64,000 bases of DNA from Bolinopsis microptera (taxonomy: Eukaryota; Ctenophora; Tentaculata; Lobata; Bolinopsidae): positions 1 to 64,000 of the forward strand of contig NC_087075.1 of NCBI RefSeq assembly GCF_026151205.1, written 5' to 3'. The translations under genes were made by a program, and so were the position numbers. The stretch's first letter is position 1. Every line of letters begins with the position of its first letter. Shown here one piece after another: positions 1 to 9,336 of the stretch. The notes under the pieces were generated by a model. That model saw only the letters and a program-made list of their open reading frames with translations, did not search any database and was not told where the DNA came from.

Positions 1-754
1 AAAAAGAATAGTGTACACTTTACGTTAAAAATTTAAAATTTTGTCTATCGAAATTATTAACATCTGGTTCAAGGTGACCTCTGCAGTACAATGTACTGAT
101 AAAGGGATATAATTATAGTGACTTATGTGCTACCTAAATTTAACTAGAGTGTACAGTTTAGGACAACACCTGGTTGATATCTGAATATCCTCTTTTGATC
201 AAAGAATAAAGTCTTGGTATTGTTCTCTCCCAATAGAATACAGTCTAGTGCAGTCACAAATCACTTCAGGAAGAAACAGCATTGTACCATTTGAAACCTT
301 TCAGCAGTAATTGAGTTAATGGTTATTTGTTACGGGCAAGCTGATGTATTGTCATTAAATAAAGCTCGATTTCGGATTTTCACCTCCTAAGTTTCTGGTA
401 ATTTGGGAAAGTTACCTTGATATTATGATGAAAAACGGCATAGCATTGCACGTAATGAGGCCAGTCCAGTGCATACCGAAATGGTTGGATGATTAAAATT
501 GTGTAATTGCAACCAATCCTGTAAGATGGGTTTATCATAGATCAATACAAGGTTAATATGTACTTATTTTATACAGAAAAGCTCATTATCATCAAAAACC
601 CGCAGTCCATCAACATCAGGACCGAGCTAATCACAAAGAGAATATTTTTAGATCTAATCTAAGTTCTTGACGATTGCTTTAGTTTAATTGCTATAGTAAG
701 AAACTTGAAGTAGAACTTGGCATTTGAACTTTGGTTCATTTTTTCTAAACTTAT
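1..754. other. AT-rich sequence without a recognisable gene
   Basis: No open frame of useful length, RNA gene or repeat structure is visible here. It is the flank of the LINE material that starts near 755. Confidence 0.5.
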
Positions 755-836
755 ATGTGGCTCTTGCTATGTGTTGGTTCAGCCGAATTAATTATTATGT
801 AACCAAGTTTATTTTTCTTTTTTAGTTAGTTGTCAT
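755..836 (+). mobile_element. 3' end fragment of a LINE-A family copy
   Basis: This stretch (GTGGCTCTTGCTATGTGTTG onward, ending TTAGTTAGTTGTCATC) matches 37482-37560 almost base for base. There it is the 3' end of the LINE-A copy. The identity stops at the same TGTCATC in both places, so this is probably the tail of a separate, heavily 5'-truncated LINE-A insertion. It sits directly before the 5' part of the nested LINE-A copy. Confidence 0.6.
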
Positions 837-872
837 CTAGGTGTGGTCTGGTTTTTCAGACCACACCTAGAT
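835..872. repeat. perfect hairpin at the LINE-A tail boundary
   Basis: The arms ATCTAGGTGTGGTCTG and CAGACCACACCTAGAT are exact reverse complements (16 bp) around a 6-base GTTTTT loop. The hairpin starts where LINE tail similarity ends. It could be a short foldback or the start of the following element. It lacks a bacterial terminator context and is not called as one. Confidence 0.7.
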
Positions 873-1012
873 GGTCTTTCATCTCTCCTTAATATTTCCC
901 TGATAGTAATTTGTAATTGTTCCTTACTGAACCCTGGACCAAATTTATCCGTTGTTTACAATAATGTCCATGGTTTCCTAAATACCCGTGATCTAGCATC
1001 AGGAACACCAAT

Positions 1013-1597
1013 ATGACCAAGATACATGAATTCCATGGTTATATCTACAAACATAAGCCTCACATCATTATTCTAAACGAGACATGGCTGAAAAATTCCA
1101 TTCTCAGTAATGAAGTGCTCCCTGACAAATACAAAGTATTTAGGCTTGATCGATCCTTAAGATCGCATCCAGTGGATGCAACCCAGCCCAAGAAATTCAG
1201 AAAAAACGGTGGTGGTGTTCTGATTGCCCATAGAACAGACATTGATATCTCGAGTCTAAAGTTCTCAAAGGTTAGTGTTCAAGCTGAATTATTATCCGTC
1301 ATAATTAAGACTCAGTGTGGAAGAAACTTTTGCATATCTACATTCTATAGAGTAGGAACGCTTGGCTTAGATAATTTTGAATCTTTCAAGAAACATTTTG
1401 TTACTTTAGCATCTGCCAGAAAGTTGCAAAGACACATTCTGGTAGGGGACTTTAATTTAGCTTCGATTTCCTGGCCAGATGGTCAGTCATCTTGCCAGCT
1501 ACATTCTAGCTTTGTAAATTTTCTCACTGATGACCTCGGACATACACAACTTATTAGCTCCCCTACTCACAAGTCAGGCAACACCTTAGTACTCTAG
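1013..1597 (+). pseudogene. LINE-A endonuclease domain, N-terminal part
   Basis: The ATG-started frame of 194 codons encodes most of an exonuclease-endonuclease-phosphatase (EEP/APE) domain, the target-nicking nuclease of LINE elements. Visible family motifs are LNETWL near residue 22 (catalytic Glu), RKNGGGVLI near 64, STFYR near 109 and VGDFNLASISW near 143 (catalytic Asp-x-Asn). The reading ends in host-like sequence SGNTL because a DNA transposon inserted at 1599. The remaining EN segment (IDLVFTN..SDHFCI) resumes at 5310. Removing the insert still leaves the two parts one base out of frame, so the copy had also decayed. A pseudogene is the safest call. Confidence 0.85.
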
Positions 1598-1598
1598 T

Positions 1599-1866
1599 AG
1601 CAGAGAGGAGTTGAGTGTGCACTTCGATGTCCACAATTTCTGACCACACAGGGTCCTCCATTAGGTCGTTCTAAACCAAAATCATCTAGGTACCCAATTT
1701 GCGTCGCTAGTCCTAGTGCTACAGGGCATATTTTCTAAATTACCCTCAGTCGCGAATGGGGATTTTTGTATTTTGGCCCCTGAAGGTCGTAGAGGCTTCA
1801 TTTTTAGCTTAAAATGACTGCAATGGGCATGTTTATATACAACTTATGAATCAATATGTGGTCTAA
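1599..1866 (+). repeat. left terminal inverted repeat of the 3.7-kb transposon
   Basis: About 268 bp pair with the reverse complement of 5036-5301. Scattered single-base differences are visible (for example GGGTCCTCC against GGGTCTTTC), giving high identity by eye. Similarity ends near TGGTCTAAA. Confidence 0.85.
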
Positions 1867-2803
1867 AGGTCATATTTTTGGAAATAATCTCAAAAAATCG
1901 ATTTTTTAAATTAATACAGAAAAAAATTTTGGTAATTAAAAATCAACGTTTTCGTAGTTCCAAAACTTCTACCTCGTGTTATTTTGAACAATAGGCATCA
2001 AAATAAAGAAGAAAAAAAGTCCTAATGTGGAAATATTACCTTTGGAACAAAGAAAAAGGCTAAAATTTGGACAATTATCTAAGAAAATGTGATGAATTAT
2101 GGATCATGTAACTAATATATCTTTGATCTCGTATTGCAGATGGAATGGTCAGTCGTTTGTGGATGATGGCTGGATGTACCAGGAACCATTAACAGCTGAT
2201 GATATCGTAATCACTCAAATGCCGAAAGCTGTTCTGTCATGGAATATCAGGAACCATTTGAAATTCGACCTGACACGTTAAGTTGAAGATTTATATGAAG
2301 ACCTTTGATGGCTTTTGATCTAAAGTGGGACGGCAAACATCTTTGAAGTTTTACCTAGGATGTGAATTACGTGCGATGCTTGTTCTAGGTACGATTTATC
2401 AAAATAACCAACTTAGAAACCAGATAAATGGGGATAAATGATCTTTGTTATCATAACTGTTCCAGTTCAATATTCAGCTATAATTGTGGTTAGTTACTTT
2501 GTTGTTCGATTAGCTGCTCGTTGCATAGACCTCAAGTGATTTTTATAGTCGAAAACTATCAAGGCCTGTAAATTTGTTTGTTTTGAACGTATTGGATCAT
2601 TGACGCCATGGATGGAGATGAGCTGAAAAACTGGCTGACAAAGTTTGTCTCCTGAAGATGGTAAGAAAGCTTAGCACAAGGGAGATATTTGATGCTCTTT
2701 CACCTCAGGAGTTGGCTACCGCTATTATCTTATACCGTGTACTGTGTATGTCAGTGTCAGCAGTGCCAAGGTATCAGTCAACTTAAAATTATTCAACTAC
2801 TCG
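1867..2803 (+). other. transposon 5' internal region, possible upstream exons
   Basis: No long frame exists here. A 60-codon frame at 2099-2281 and a short ATG frame at 2607 (MDGDELKNWL, stop soon after) could be remnants or spliced exons of the transposon gene. No clear splice sites join them to the ORF at 2982. Confidence 0.3.
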
Positions 2804-2806
2804 TTA

Positions 2807-2974
2807 GGGGTCGTTCACATATTACGTAATCATTTTTTGGAACATTTTTACCCCCCCCCCCCCCCCCCTCCGTAATCAGTTTTACACATACCTATTGTGT
2901 CAAAATTACACTAGCGTAATCATTCGGAACCCCCCCCCCCCCCTCAACTGATTACGTAATATGTGAACGACCCC
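2807..2974. mobile_element. PIF/Harbinger-type MITE with TTA target duplication
   Basis: The ends GGGGTCGTTCACATATTACG and its reverse complement form exact terminal inverted repeats. They are flanked by TTA at 2804-2806 and 2975-2977. The 168-bp body has two long C tracts and no coding capacity. A 3-bp TTA/TAA duplication and a GGG-starting repeat are characteristic of Harbinger elements. Related ends recur at 16372 and 17056. It is inserted just upstream of the transposon ORF and may have removed its original start. Confidence 0.8.
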
Positions 2975-2981
2975 TTACGAA

Positions 2982-4781
2982 TTGAAAGTTGCACTTGCTT
3001 TATTTGGTCAATTATCCTTGAAACCCATTAATTTCCTATCAGAAGCAACAAACAAGCTGACCAACTTGACGTCAAAGGAAGCTGTTGAGAATGTCGATTA
3101 TCTCTTGAACTGCCTCGACCATGGACAAAGAAACTACGAAAACTTTTTACAAGAAAGATTCGTTCACAAGGTGAAAGGTTTGTATGCGAAGATCTCGAGC
3201 AAATACGAACCAACATTTTCAGATTATAACATAGTCGTAAAACAGAAGGTCAAACTAACATCAGACGACCAAGAAAACAGCTCTGCAGTCAGTTTGATAC
3301 AATATGCCACTGCAAGGGGAAGAAAAGTGGAGGAGGTACTATCATACCCAATTACATCTCGCCCCATATATTTGCTAGAGCCCGAGACAACCAATCAAAA
3401 GAAAGCTGTCAAAGGCACCTTAACAAGCTCCTTACTGAACTCACTAAACAAGGAGTTTGTAATCGTCGGGCAGGATGAGCAGCGTGTTCCACACGTGAAA
3501 ATTACTGCTGTTGTTATTGTCTTCATGTCAGTTATAAGACAATTCTCCTCAGTGAAGATGAGCAATGTTAAGAGTTTCGGATCGTTCACTGCAATGATTC
3601 CAAGTGCCATTATCAGTTATGGTAGTGCTAGTGATGCAATACACGTTATACTGGAGAATTATAGCAAATTGTCTGTTAAATCAGCTGAGAGGGCCAGGAG
3701 GGCAACAAAAGACGGTAAGAAGATCGCTCCAATATATTGTGACGTTGTTTCAGAGGAACAGACACTCCCTGTGTCATTCGACAATTTTTTCGGAAGGACC
3801 AGCAACAAAGTCAGCCTCCAGAATTTCTTCGTAGACTCTTGTCTGAAACATTACTCCTCAGACAGGTCATTTTATATAGCTGGTGGAAGCAGGTCGGATC
3901 CCGAAAAATGTATTAAGATTGCTGGTGGTGCTTGGGAAGAAGCTAATGTCTACCGAGCTTCTCATGAAGAAGCTGATTATAGGATAATGTATTCTATCAA
4001 CAAGTTATACGAGAGCACACCCAATAATTGCTCAATATCAGTTATATCACCAGATGCTGATATTTTTGTGACCCTGCTGTACCATTTAAGAAACAAATGG
4101 CACGGCATGGAACTTTATCTGTTAAAGAAAGGCAGGGTTAAAGAAGACAAGATGCTTCAGAACGAGCTCTACCCACTCCACAAGCTTATCTTGAATCTTA
4201 GTCCAAGTGTGAATAATAATCTGCCAGCAGGGCACGCATTGACAGGTTGTGACTCAGTCGCAAAAGTGGGCACTAAGCCATCCTTGCTGAAAGCCCTAAA
4301 AACGGACGGTAGCTTAATTCAAGACTTCGGAGTTGATATACTGAATGATGAAATGATTGACCAGGCAGAGTCGTTTCTGGTAAAGGTAACAGCTAACAAA
4401 GCCTATGAGAATTGTTACTCGTTTGATGAACTCAGACCAACAATGTACAAGCATTCAAGGGACAAAAAGTTCATCAAACTCCCTTGCTCATCAAATGAGA
4501 TACGTCAAAACATTAAGCGAGCATATTATCAAACGAGGATGTGGTTGGAATCTCCTTATGGAGATGCAAGAGAACTGCTTCACGTTGAGGACTATGGATA
4601 TGACACCAGTTTTGCACCGACATGGTACCTCCCACCAAGCAGGCTATTGGATGTTCCTCTGCCTTGCAAATGTAAATCGTGTGTAAAGAGAACATGTCCC
4701 TGTAGACAGAAGGAAATCTCATGCTCTGATTATTGCAAATGTTTTGGACAGTGCAAGAGCATATTTAGAAATGATTCATGA
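2982..4781 (+). CDS. Transposon-borne protein with FEN1/XPG-like nuclease motifs and a Cys-rich C-terminus
   Basis: This 599-codon frame is the only substantial gene of the transposon. Three blocks match the order seen in the FEN1/XPG (PIN-like) nuclease fold: HEEADYR around residue 330 (acidic XPG-I-like), SPDADIFVTLL around 358 (S-x-D-x-D), and ALTGCDSVAKVGTKPSLLKAL around 420 (LxGcD, then a helix-hairpin-like stretch). The last 35 residues form a CKCKSC..CPC..CSDYCKC..C cluster resembling a CXC/tesmin zinc domain. I recognise this as a family often multiplied in invertebrate genomes, but its biochemical role is not known to me. The first codon is TTG, directly after the MITE, so the true start is upstream or lost; the first internal ATG is far inside. 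No DDE transposase is seen, so it could be an accessory nuclease. Confidence 0.7.
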   Translation: MKVALALFGQLSLKPINFLSEATNKLTNLTSKEAVENVDYLLNCLDHGQRNYENFLQERFVHKVKGLYAKISSKYEPTFSDYNIVVKQKVKLTSDDQENSSAVSLIQYATARGRKVEEVLSYPITSRPIYLLEPETTNQKKAVKGTLTSSLLNSLNKEFVIVGQDEQRVPHVKITAVVIVFMSVIRQFSSVKMSNVKSFGSFTAMIPSAIISYGSASDAIHVILENYSKLSVKSAERARRATKDGKKIAPIYCDVVSEEQTLPVSFDNFFGRTSNKVSLQNFFVDSCLKHYSSDRSFYIAGGSRSDPEKCIKIAGGAWEEANVYRASHEEADYRIMYSINKLYESTPNNCSISVISPDADIFVTLLYHLRNKWHGMELYLLKKGRVKEDKMLQNELYPLHKLILNLSPSVNNNLPAGHALTGCDSVAKVGTKPSLLKALKTDGSLIQDFGVDILNDEMIDQAESFLVKVTANKAYENCYSFDELRPTMYKHSRDKKFIKLPCSSNEIRQNIKRAYYQTRMWLESPYGDARELLHVEDYGYDTSFAPTWYLPPSRLLDVPLPCKCKSCVKRTCPCRQKEISCSDYCKCFGQCKSIFRNDS

Positions 4782-5035
4782 TTTAAACTTTCTGATTTTA
4801 TTTGTATAGCTTTGATTTATACTGTATGACATGATTTGGAGGGTTTATTTATTCGATTTTATCTATTGTTAGAGAAATTATTTAATTTAAAATCGTCTAA
4901 CACTTAATGACGATATAATAGTAGTAGCAGTACCAAGTATCGTAAAATATTTGAATTACAAAAATTTTATAAAATTATTAATACGCCTTAGCTAGAAATG
5001 AGTTTTTCGAAGATATCTCCAAAAATAGAAGTTTT
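4782..5035 (+). other. transposon 3' internal region
   Basis: AT-rich sequence lies between the ORF stop and the right terminal inverted repeat. It has no frame and no clear structure. Confidence 0.5.
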
Positions 5036-5301
5036 AGACCATATATTGATTCATAAGTTGCATATAAACATGCCCATTGCGGTCATTTTAAGCTAAAAAT
5101 GAAGCCTCTACAACCTTCAGGGGCCAAAATATAAAAATCCCCATTCGCGACTGAGGGCAATTTAGAAAATATGCCCTGTAGCACTAGGACTAGCGACACA
5201 AATTGGGTACCTAGATGATTTTGGTTTAGAACGACCTAATGAAAGACCCTGTGTGGTCAGAAATTGTGGACATCGAAGTGCACACTCAACTCCTCTCTGC
5301 T
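5036..5301 (-). repeat. right terminal inverted repeat of the 3.7-kb transposon
   Basis: This is the reverse complement of 1599-1866. The terminal bases read GCT outward and are followed by the second copy of the 8-bp duplication ACTCTAGT. Confidence 0.85.
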
Positions 5302-5309
5302 ACTCTAGT

Positions 5310-6386
5310 ATAGATCTTGTGTTCACTAACATTCAGAACCTTATTAAGAATGTTAAAGTTTTAGATCAAAACGAAATGTGTATGTCCGACCACTTTTGTA
5401 TAACATTTGACATTGATGTTAAGACCAAGTATATTAAGCAGCCTAAAAGAAAGATCTTTAATTATAGTAAAGGTAATTTTAGGGGCCTGAATTCTGAGTT
5501 ATTTAGCATCGATTGGGATAGTATATTTGAGTGTAATGATCCTTATCTTGCCTGGAGTCGATTCAGAGGAGTTCTTGATGCAGCCTGTGACCGATGGATC
5601 CCTAAAAAGACCATTAAGTCTCAGTTCCAGCCTCCATGGTATGACTCCGAATGTGATCGTCTCCTACGAAATAAGGAGAAATGGAGAATAAGGCATAAGG
5701 GGAGCAACTCTGAGTCTCATAAACAAAAGTTTCGTGCATTTCGAACAAAATTTAAAAATATGATGGACGAAAAAATGAGACTCAGTGTTTAGGATGACTC
5801 CGATGATGCTCTTATCTCCAAGAAATTCTGGACCTACGTTAAGTCTAAATCAAAGTCAACCAGGATCCCTGAAACTGTTAAATATCATAATCGCTTTCGA
5901 AACAATCCATCTGATCAAGCTGCCCTTTTTAACGAATATTTTTATGAGCAGTTTTCTCAAGAGAGCGATTATGGCATTGACATAGATTTTCGTGATGATT
6001 GTTTTTCCAGTCTTGTGTTTAATAGAGAAGATGTTCTGTTGATTCTTAAAAAGTTAAATCCTAACAAGGCCCCTGGCCCTGATGGGATTCATGGGAAAGT
6101 CCTCAAAAACTGTGCCCAAAGCCTTGCATACCCACTTAGTGTTTTATTTAACCTGTCTTTCTCAAGCGGATGCATACCCCCTGATTGGAAGCTGGCACTT
6201 GTAGTACCAGTGCACAAAAAGGGTGATAAGTCTTCTGTTGAGAACTACAGGCCTATCTCGTTAACATCTCTTGTAATGAAAGTCTTTGAAAGGTGCATGA
6301 AGACTGCATTATACGCTGCATGTTCTGATCTGTTGGATACCGACAACACGGTTTTGTTAATGAACGTTCATGCACAACCCAAATGA
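5310..6386 (+). pseudogene. LINE-A endonuclease C-terminus, linker and RT N-terminus
   Basis: Reading continues LINE-A after the DNA transposon. IDLVFTN and MSDHFCITFDI complete the endonuclease (SDH catalytic motif). A linker follows (PPWYDSECDRLLRNKEKWRIRH), typical of CR1/jockey elements. A frame change near 5790 leads into the first RT blocks: LKKLNPNKAPGPDGIHGKVLK and WKLALVVPVHKKGDKSSVENYRPISLTS, by residue similarity to fingers motifs 1-2. Another frame change near 6330 leads to RSCTTQMIPFTDNLALALNNRSRTDI, and the sequence is then cut by LINE-B at 6444. It is a broken copy with at least two frameshifts. The palm domain with the catalytic Asp pair is about 30 kb away at 36092. Confidence 0.8.
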
Positions 6387-6443
6387 TACCTTTCACGGAC
6401 AATCTTGCACTTGCACTGAACAACAGGTCCAGGACTGATATAA

Positions 6444-8112
6444 GGATACAAGGATACAAGGATACAAGGATACAAAAGTGATAATTATTTTATTGAATTC
6501 ACAATAGTTATAATTCTGAAATAATTTAAGGTTACACAATTCTAGTTATTTACAGATGTGTAGGGATAAAATAGAAATGTTTTATAATACTATTTTTGAG
6601 GTCCTATAGCATTATGCATTGGCCAGTATTTGAGTGGAAATCTGGGCTCTTATAGTAGGCTGTAAAATTTTCGTTCGCAGAGAGAATTGAATGGATTGCT
6701 CTTGCTGTGGCAGTAAATTTTGTAGGGTCTAGTGTTTTATCGGAAAGCAAACCGGCTAGGTCAGTAATATTTTTGGGATGGAAGTTAAATTTTTCTCTAA
6801 CTGAGGAGTAGAGTAAACAGTCAGTTAGAACATGAATTTCGTCCTCAATAGGCTTAAGCCCCTTGCTGAAAAAGCAAAAAGTGCACCATCGATGTTCTCT
6901 TGGTAATAGGGGGGTTTCGTAACGGCCCCTCTCAATGTAAAGATTGTGGCAGCTAATACGAAACCTTGTTAAGCTTTTCCGAGCATCGGGGATCTTAACC
7001 ACTCCTAAGTATGTTTCTGGTTCAAAATCATGTTTAATTTGATTGTAGAATTCTAATTCAGGTGAGGATGCCTTGGCAGATTTCCAGGTATCCACAAATT
7101 CTTCCCTCATGTTGTGACTGATTTGGGTAGAGAGCTTGGATTTTGAAGAGGATGAGTGGGGGAAGTTATATTTGTTGAGAAGATTAGAGATGTTGGTGTA
7201 CCAAGGAAGGCCCAGCATAATCTGCTCGTGAAATGCAGCGGAGAGAAGTTCATTTTCAGTGCTTTCAAGGCGAGTAAAGAAATCTATTGCAAGTTTGCAG
7301 GCTTCAAAGAAGAGGGGGTGGCGCCCACTTTCGCCCCAGCAGCCTATATTTGATGCTTTTGAATGGACAGACAAGGACCACTTGATAAACTTAAGGTGGA
7401 ATCTTTCGTAGTGGTCTTGTGAGATGTACCTGAGAGTATGCTGGGGGTTGGCTTTGCTATCTGTTTTGGAGAGGTATCTCATGGTTTTTGAGTGAGGACA
7501 TAAGATTTGGCAGCCATAGAGCAGTATCGGTTTTATTAGAGAGTCAAATAGAATGTTTAGAGAACGGTGAGAGAGGGCATCTTTGAAGATATTGCCTTTG
7601 AGGCCATAGAGAGCACGGAGAGCCTTGGCCCTCAGTTCAGTATTTGCTGCTGTAAAAGATCCATTTCTGTGGAATATAATGCCAAGATAGCAGTATTTTT
7701 CGGTGTGTTGGATGGGCTGGCCTCCCAAAATGAATGTTTCATAGGATTGTTTTCTTTTAGGAGGGCAGAATATGAGAATCTTGGTTTTTTTATGTTTACT
7801 TCAAGGCCCATAGAGTTACAGAAGTCGAATAGGATGTTTATATTGTCTTGCAAGGCCTTGGGACTTAGGGCAAGTAGGACAAGATCGTCAGCCCAGAGCA
7901 GATGTGATATTAGGACGTCAGCTAGAATAGGATAATCACCAACAGATTTCAGGAGAGATGACAAGTCGTTGATATAGATTTTAAAAAGGTCCGGTGATAG
8001 AGGGTGTCCCTGCTCTGTTCCTTTTCCAATGTCAATATTAGGGGACAAGAGTTTGGAGATTTTTATATGAGCTATTGAGTTTCTATACATATCACTTAGC
8101 CCGCTGAGAGCT
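6444..8112 (-). mobile_element. LINE-B, 3' half (CR1-like), inserted in LINE-A on the minus strand
   Basis: The 3' terminus is at the left: four to five copies of the 8-bp unit GGATACAA (6444-6475), TTGTATCC on the coding strand. An 8-bp microsatellite tail is a known CR1-type ending. Coding sequence runs leftward from 8112. The 5' half is at 31446-36091. The protein frame GCT CTC continues exactly across the gap (NCLPAR then ALSGLSDMYRN), with AGAGCT duplicated at 8107-8112 and 31446-31451. Confidence 0.85.
6604..8106 (-). pseudogene. LINE-B reverse transcriptase, C-terminal half
   Basis: Reading from 8106 leftward, the frame gives DMYRNSIAHIK, then GTEQGHPLSPDLFKIYINDL (RT motif B region) and HLLWADDLVLLA (motif C, catalytic ADD). 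A frame change near 7640-7720 follows. Then a 374-codon stretch holds YCYLGIIF, the thumb-like LFDSLIKPILLYGCQI and a C-terminal cysteine/histidine region (RFRISCHNLYIERGRY, then HRWCTFC.. and EIHVLTDC). The same C-terminal signature recurs in LINE-F (40870-41333) and at 61322-62416, so these are one clade. The frameshift and the split by a 23-kb insert make this copy inactive. Confidence 0.85.
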
Positions 8113-9336
8113 GCGCGTAGAAATAAGATTATTGAGCGATAATTGCGCTGGTGCTACATTTTATACCATTGGATAGCAAAAATGCTCAATCGAATGTCGC
8201 CCTTCTCAAAAAACTCAGCACAGGTTCTCATAAAAAGTTATGAACATTTATATGGTCAAAATAAATTCTTACGCCGCGCGCCGAACAAAATGAATTCATA
8301 ATAGAATAACTTGCGCGTTGCTACACGTATCTATGGATACGCGTCGCTTCACGTATCTATGGACACGATGACTATATATAGGCATGAGCGGACGGCTCAT
8401 TTTTCATATCATTACAGTCGCGCGTGTGCTAAATACAGCAGTCCTGCGAGTTATGTTGTTAAAATCTCGCCTCGTCAAATTGAAAGAACTTTACTTGCTT
8501 TAGGAGCTAAACATGGCCCAACCATGAACCAGCGAATGCAATGTGCCACGATGCAAATGTTGTGAACTTAAAGCTTCCCTTGGAAAGTGGAAACTTCTAC
8601 TGCTTATAGAGTTACAACATCATTTATTTTGTTATATTTATGTAGTGTCTGTGGAAAGGCTTACGTCGGTCGCACTACTCGCTCTTTACGGGTTATATTA
8701 TAGTTATACGGGCCGGTTATATTATATATTAGGACTGGAGAACATAGGGTCAAATATTATAAACTTTTAAATGGCGATAAATAAGTGATGAATATAGATT
8801 TTGCTTACATTTATTGGATCGTGGTTATACTTATAGACAAAGGGAACATTTCTGTGTCGATCATTGATAATTCTAGTCCCAAAACTTTGGAAGTCCGTGA
8901 ACATGAATATATTTAACTTCTCTAGACTTTAATTTTAAAACCTTTGGGAATTAACATTATAAATCCTTTCGGCCTTCCCTTACTTATATATGTTATACTC
9001 TAACATCTCATTTTAACTTTTAATGAACGTTTTAAGAGTGTTCAGATTTTTAAGGGAATTTTGGGTTGTATTAACTTTTTAACATCACTTCTCAAACATT
9101 TCATCACTTCTCAAACATTTTATTACATTATGTTGTTATCTAGTCTTGCTGCTAAATAGATAAGCCGACAGTGCAGCAGCTCATCGTGACGTGGCTTAAA
9201 CGCTAATACTACGCACACTGACTACAACACTACAGATAACAGAGACCCCTAGGCTCGGTGGCCCCAATTTAATTGGGCCCCTCCTTCCACATAAGTCCAC
9301 CGTAGCCCTCCTTGAAGCGTAAGTTTACCTTTCTAC
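8113..9336. other. left shell of the 23-kb block and LINE-C 5' region
   Basis: The DNA is mixed, with GCGCGC-containing motifs and a repeated CACGTATCTATGGA (8325 and 8350). A TATATATA box sits at 8373. Only short frames occur (8311-8565, 8543-8770) and they resemble nothing I know. LINE-C probably begins near 9230 (CAGAGACCCCTAGGCTCGG), but the 5' end cannot be fixed. Confidence 0.35.

Larger units (their letters stand above)
1599..5301 (+). mobile_element. DNA transposon with long terminal inverted repeats, 8-bp target duplication and a FEN/XPG-like ORF
   Basis: The 8-bp sequence ACTCTAGT occurs immediately outside both ends (1591-1598 and 5302-5309). The element starts AGCAGAGAGGAGTTGAG and ends in its reverse complement. 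The terminal inverted repeats run about 268 bp with few mismatches. The insertion splits the endonuclease of LINE-A, so it is younger than that LINE. One main ORF (2982-4781) lies inside. An 8-bp duplication is typical of hAT, P or KDZ-type elements, but the ORF shows no hAT dimerisation domain or recognisable DDE transposase. The superfamily is left open. Confidence 0.85.
871..6443 (+). mobile_element. LINE-A, 5' part (CR1/jockey-like non-LTR retrotransposon), interrupted
   Basis: Endonuclease (EN) and N-terminal reverse transcriptase (RT) coding sequence runs on the plus strand. A DNA transposon splits it at 1599-5301, and minus-strand LINE-B cuts it off at 6444. Reading resumes at 36092: the codons before 6443 (..RTDI) continue into IYFDFAKAFDS at 36097. 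ATATAA is present at 6438-6443 and again at 36092-36097, the target duplication made by LINE-B. The 5' boundary is approximate. Several frameshifts show the copy is dead. Confidence 0.8.

Noticed and set aside
835-872. Intrinsic transcription terminator
   Set aside because: Hairpin without bacterial context; the DNA is eukaryotic.
1599-5301. Assignment of the 3.7-kb transposon to hAT
   Set aside because: The 8-bp duplication is suggestive, but no hAT transposase motif was found and the ends do not start with CAG/TAG.
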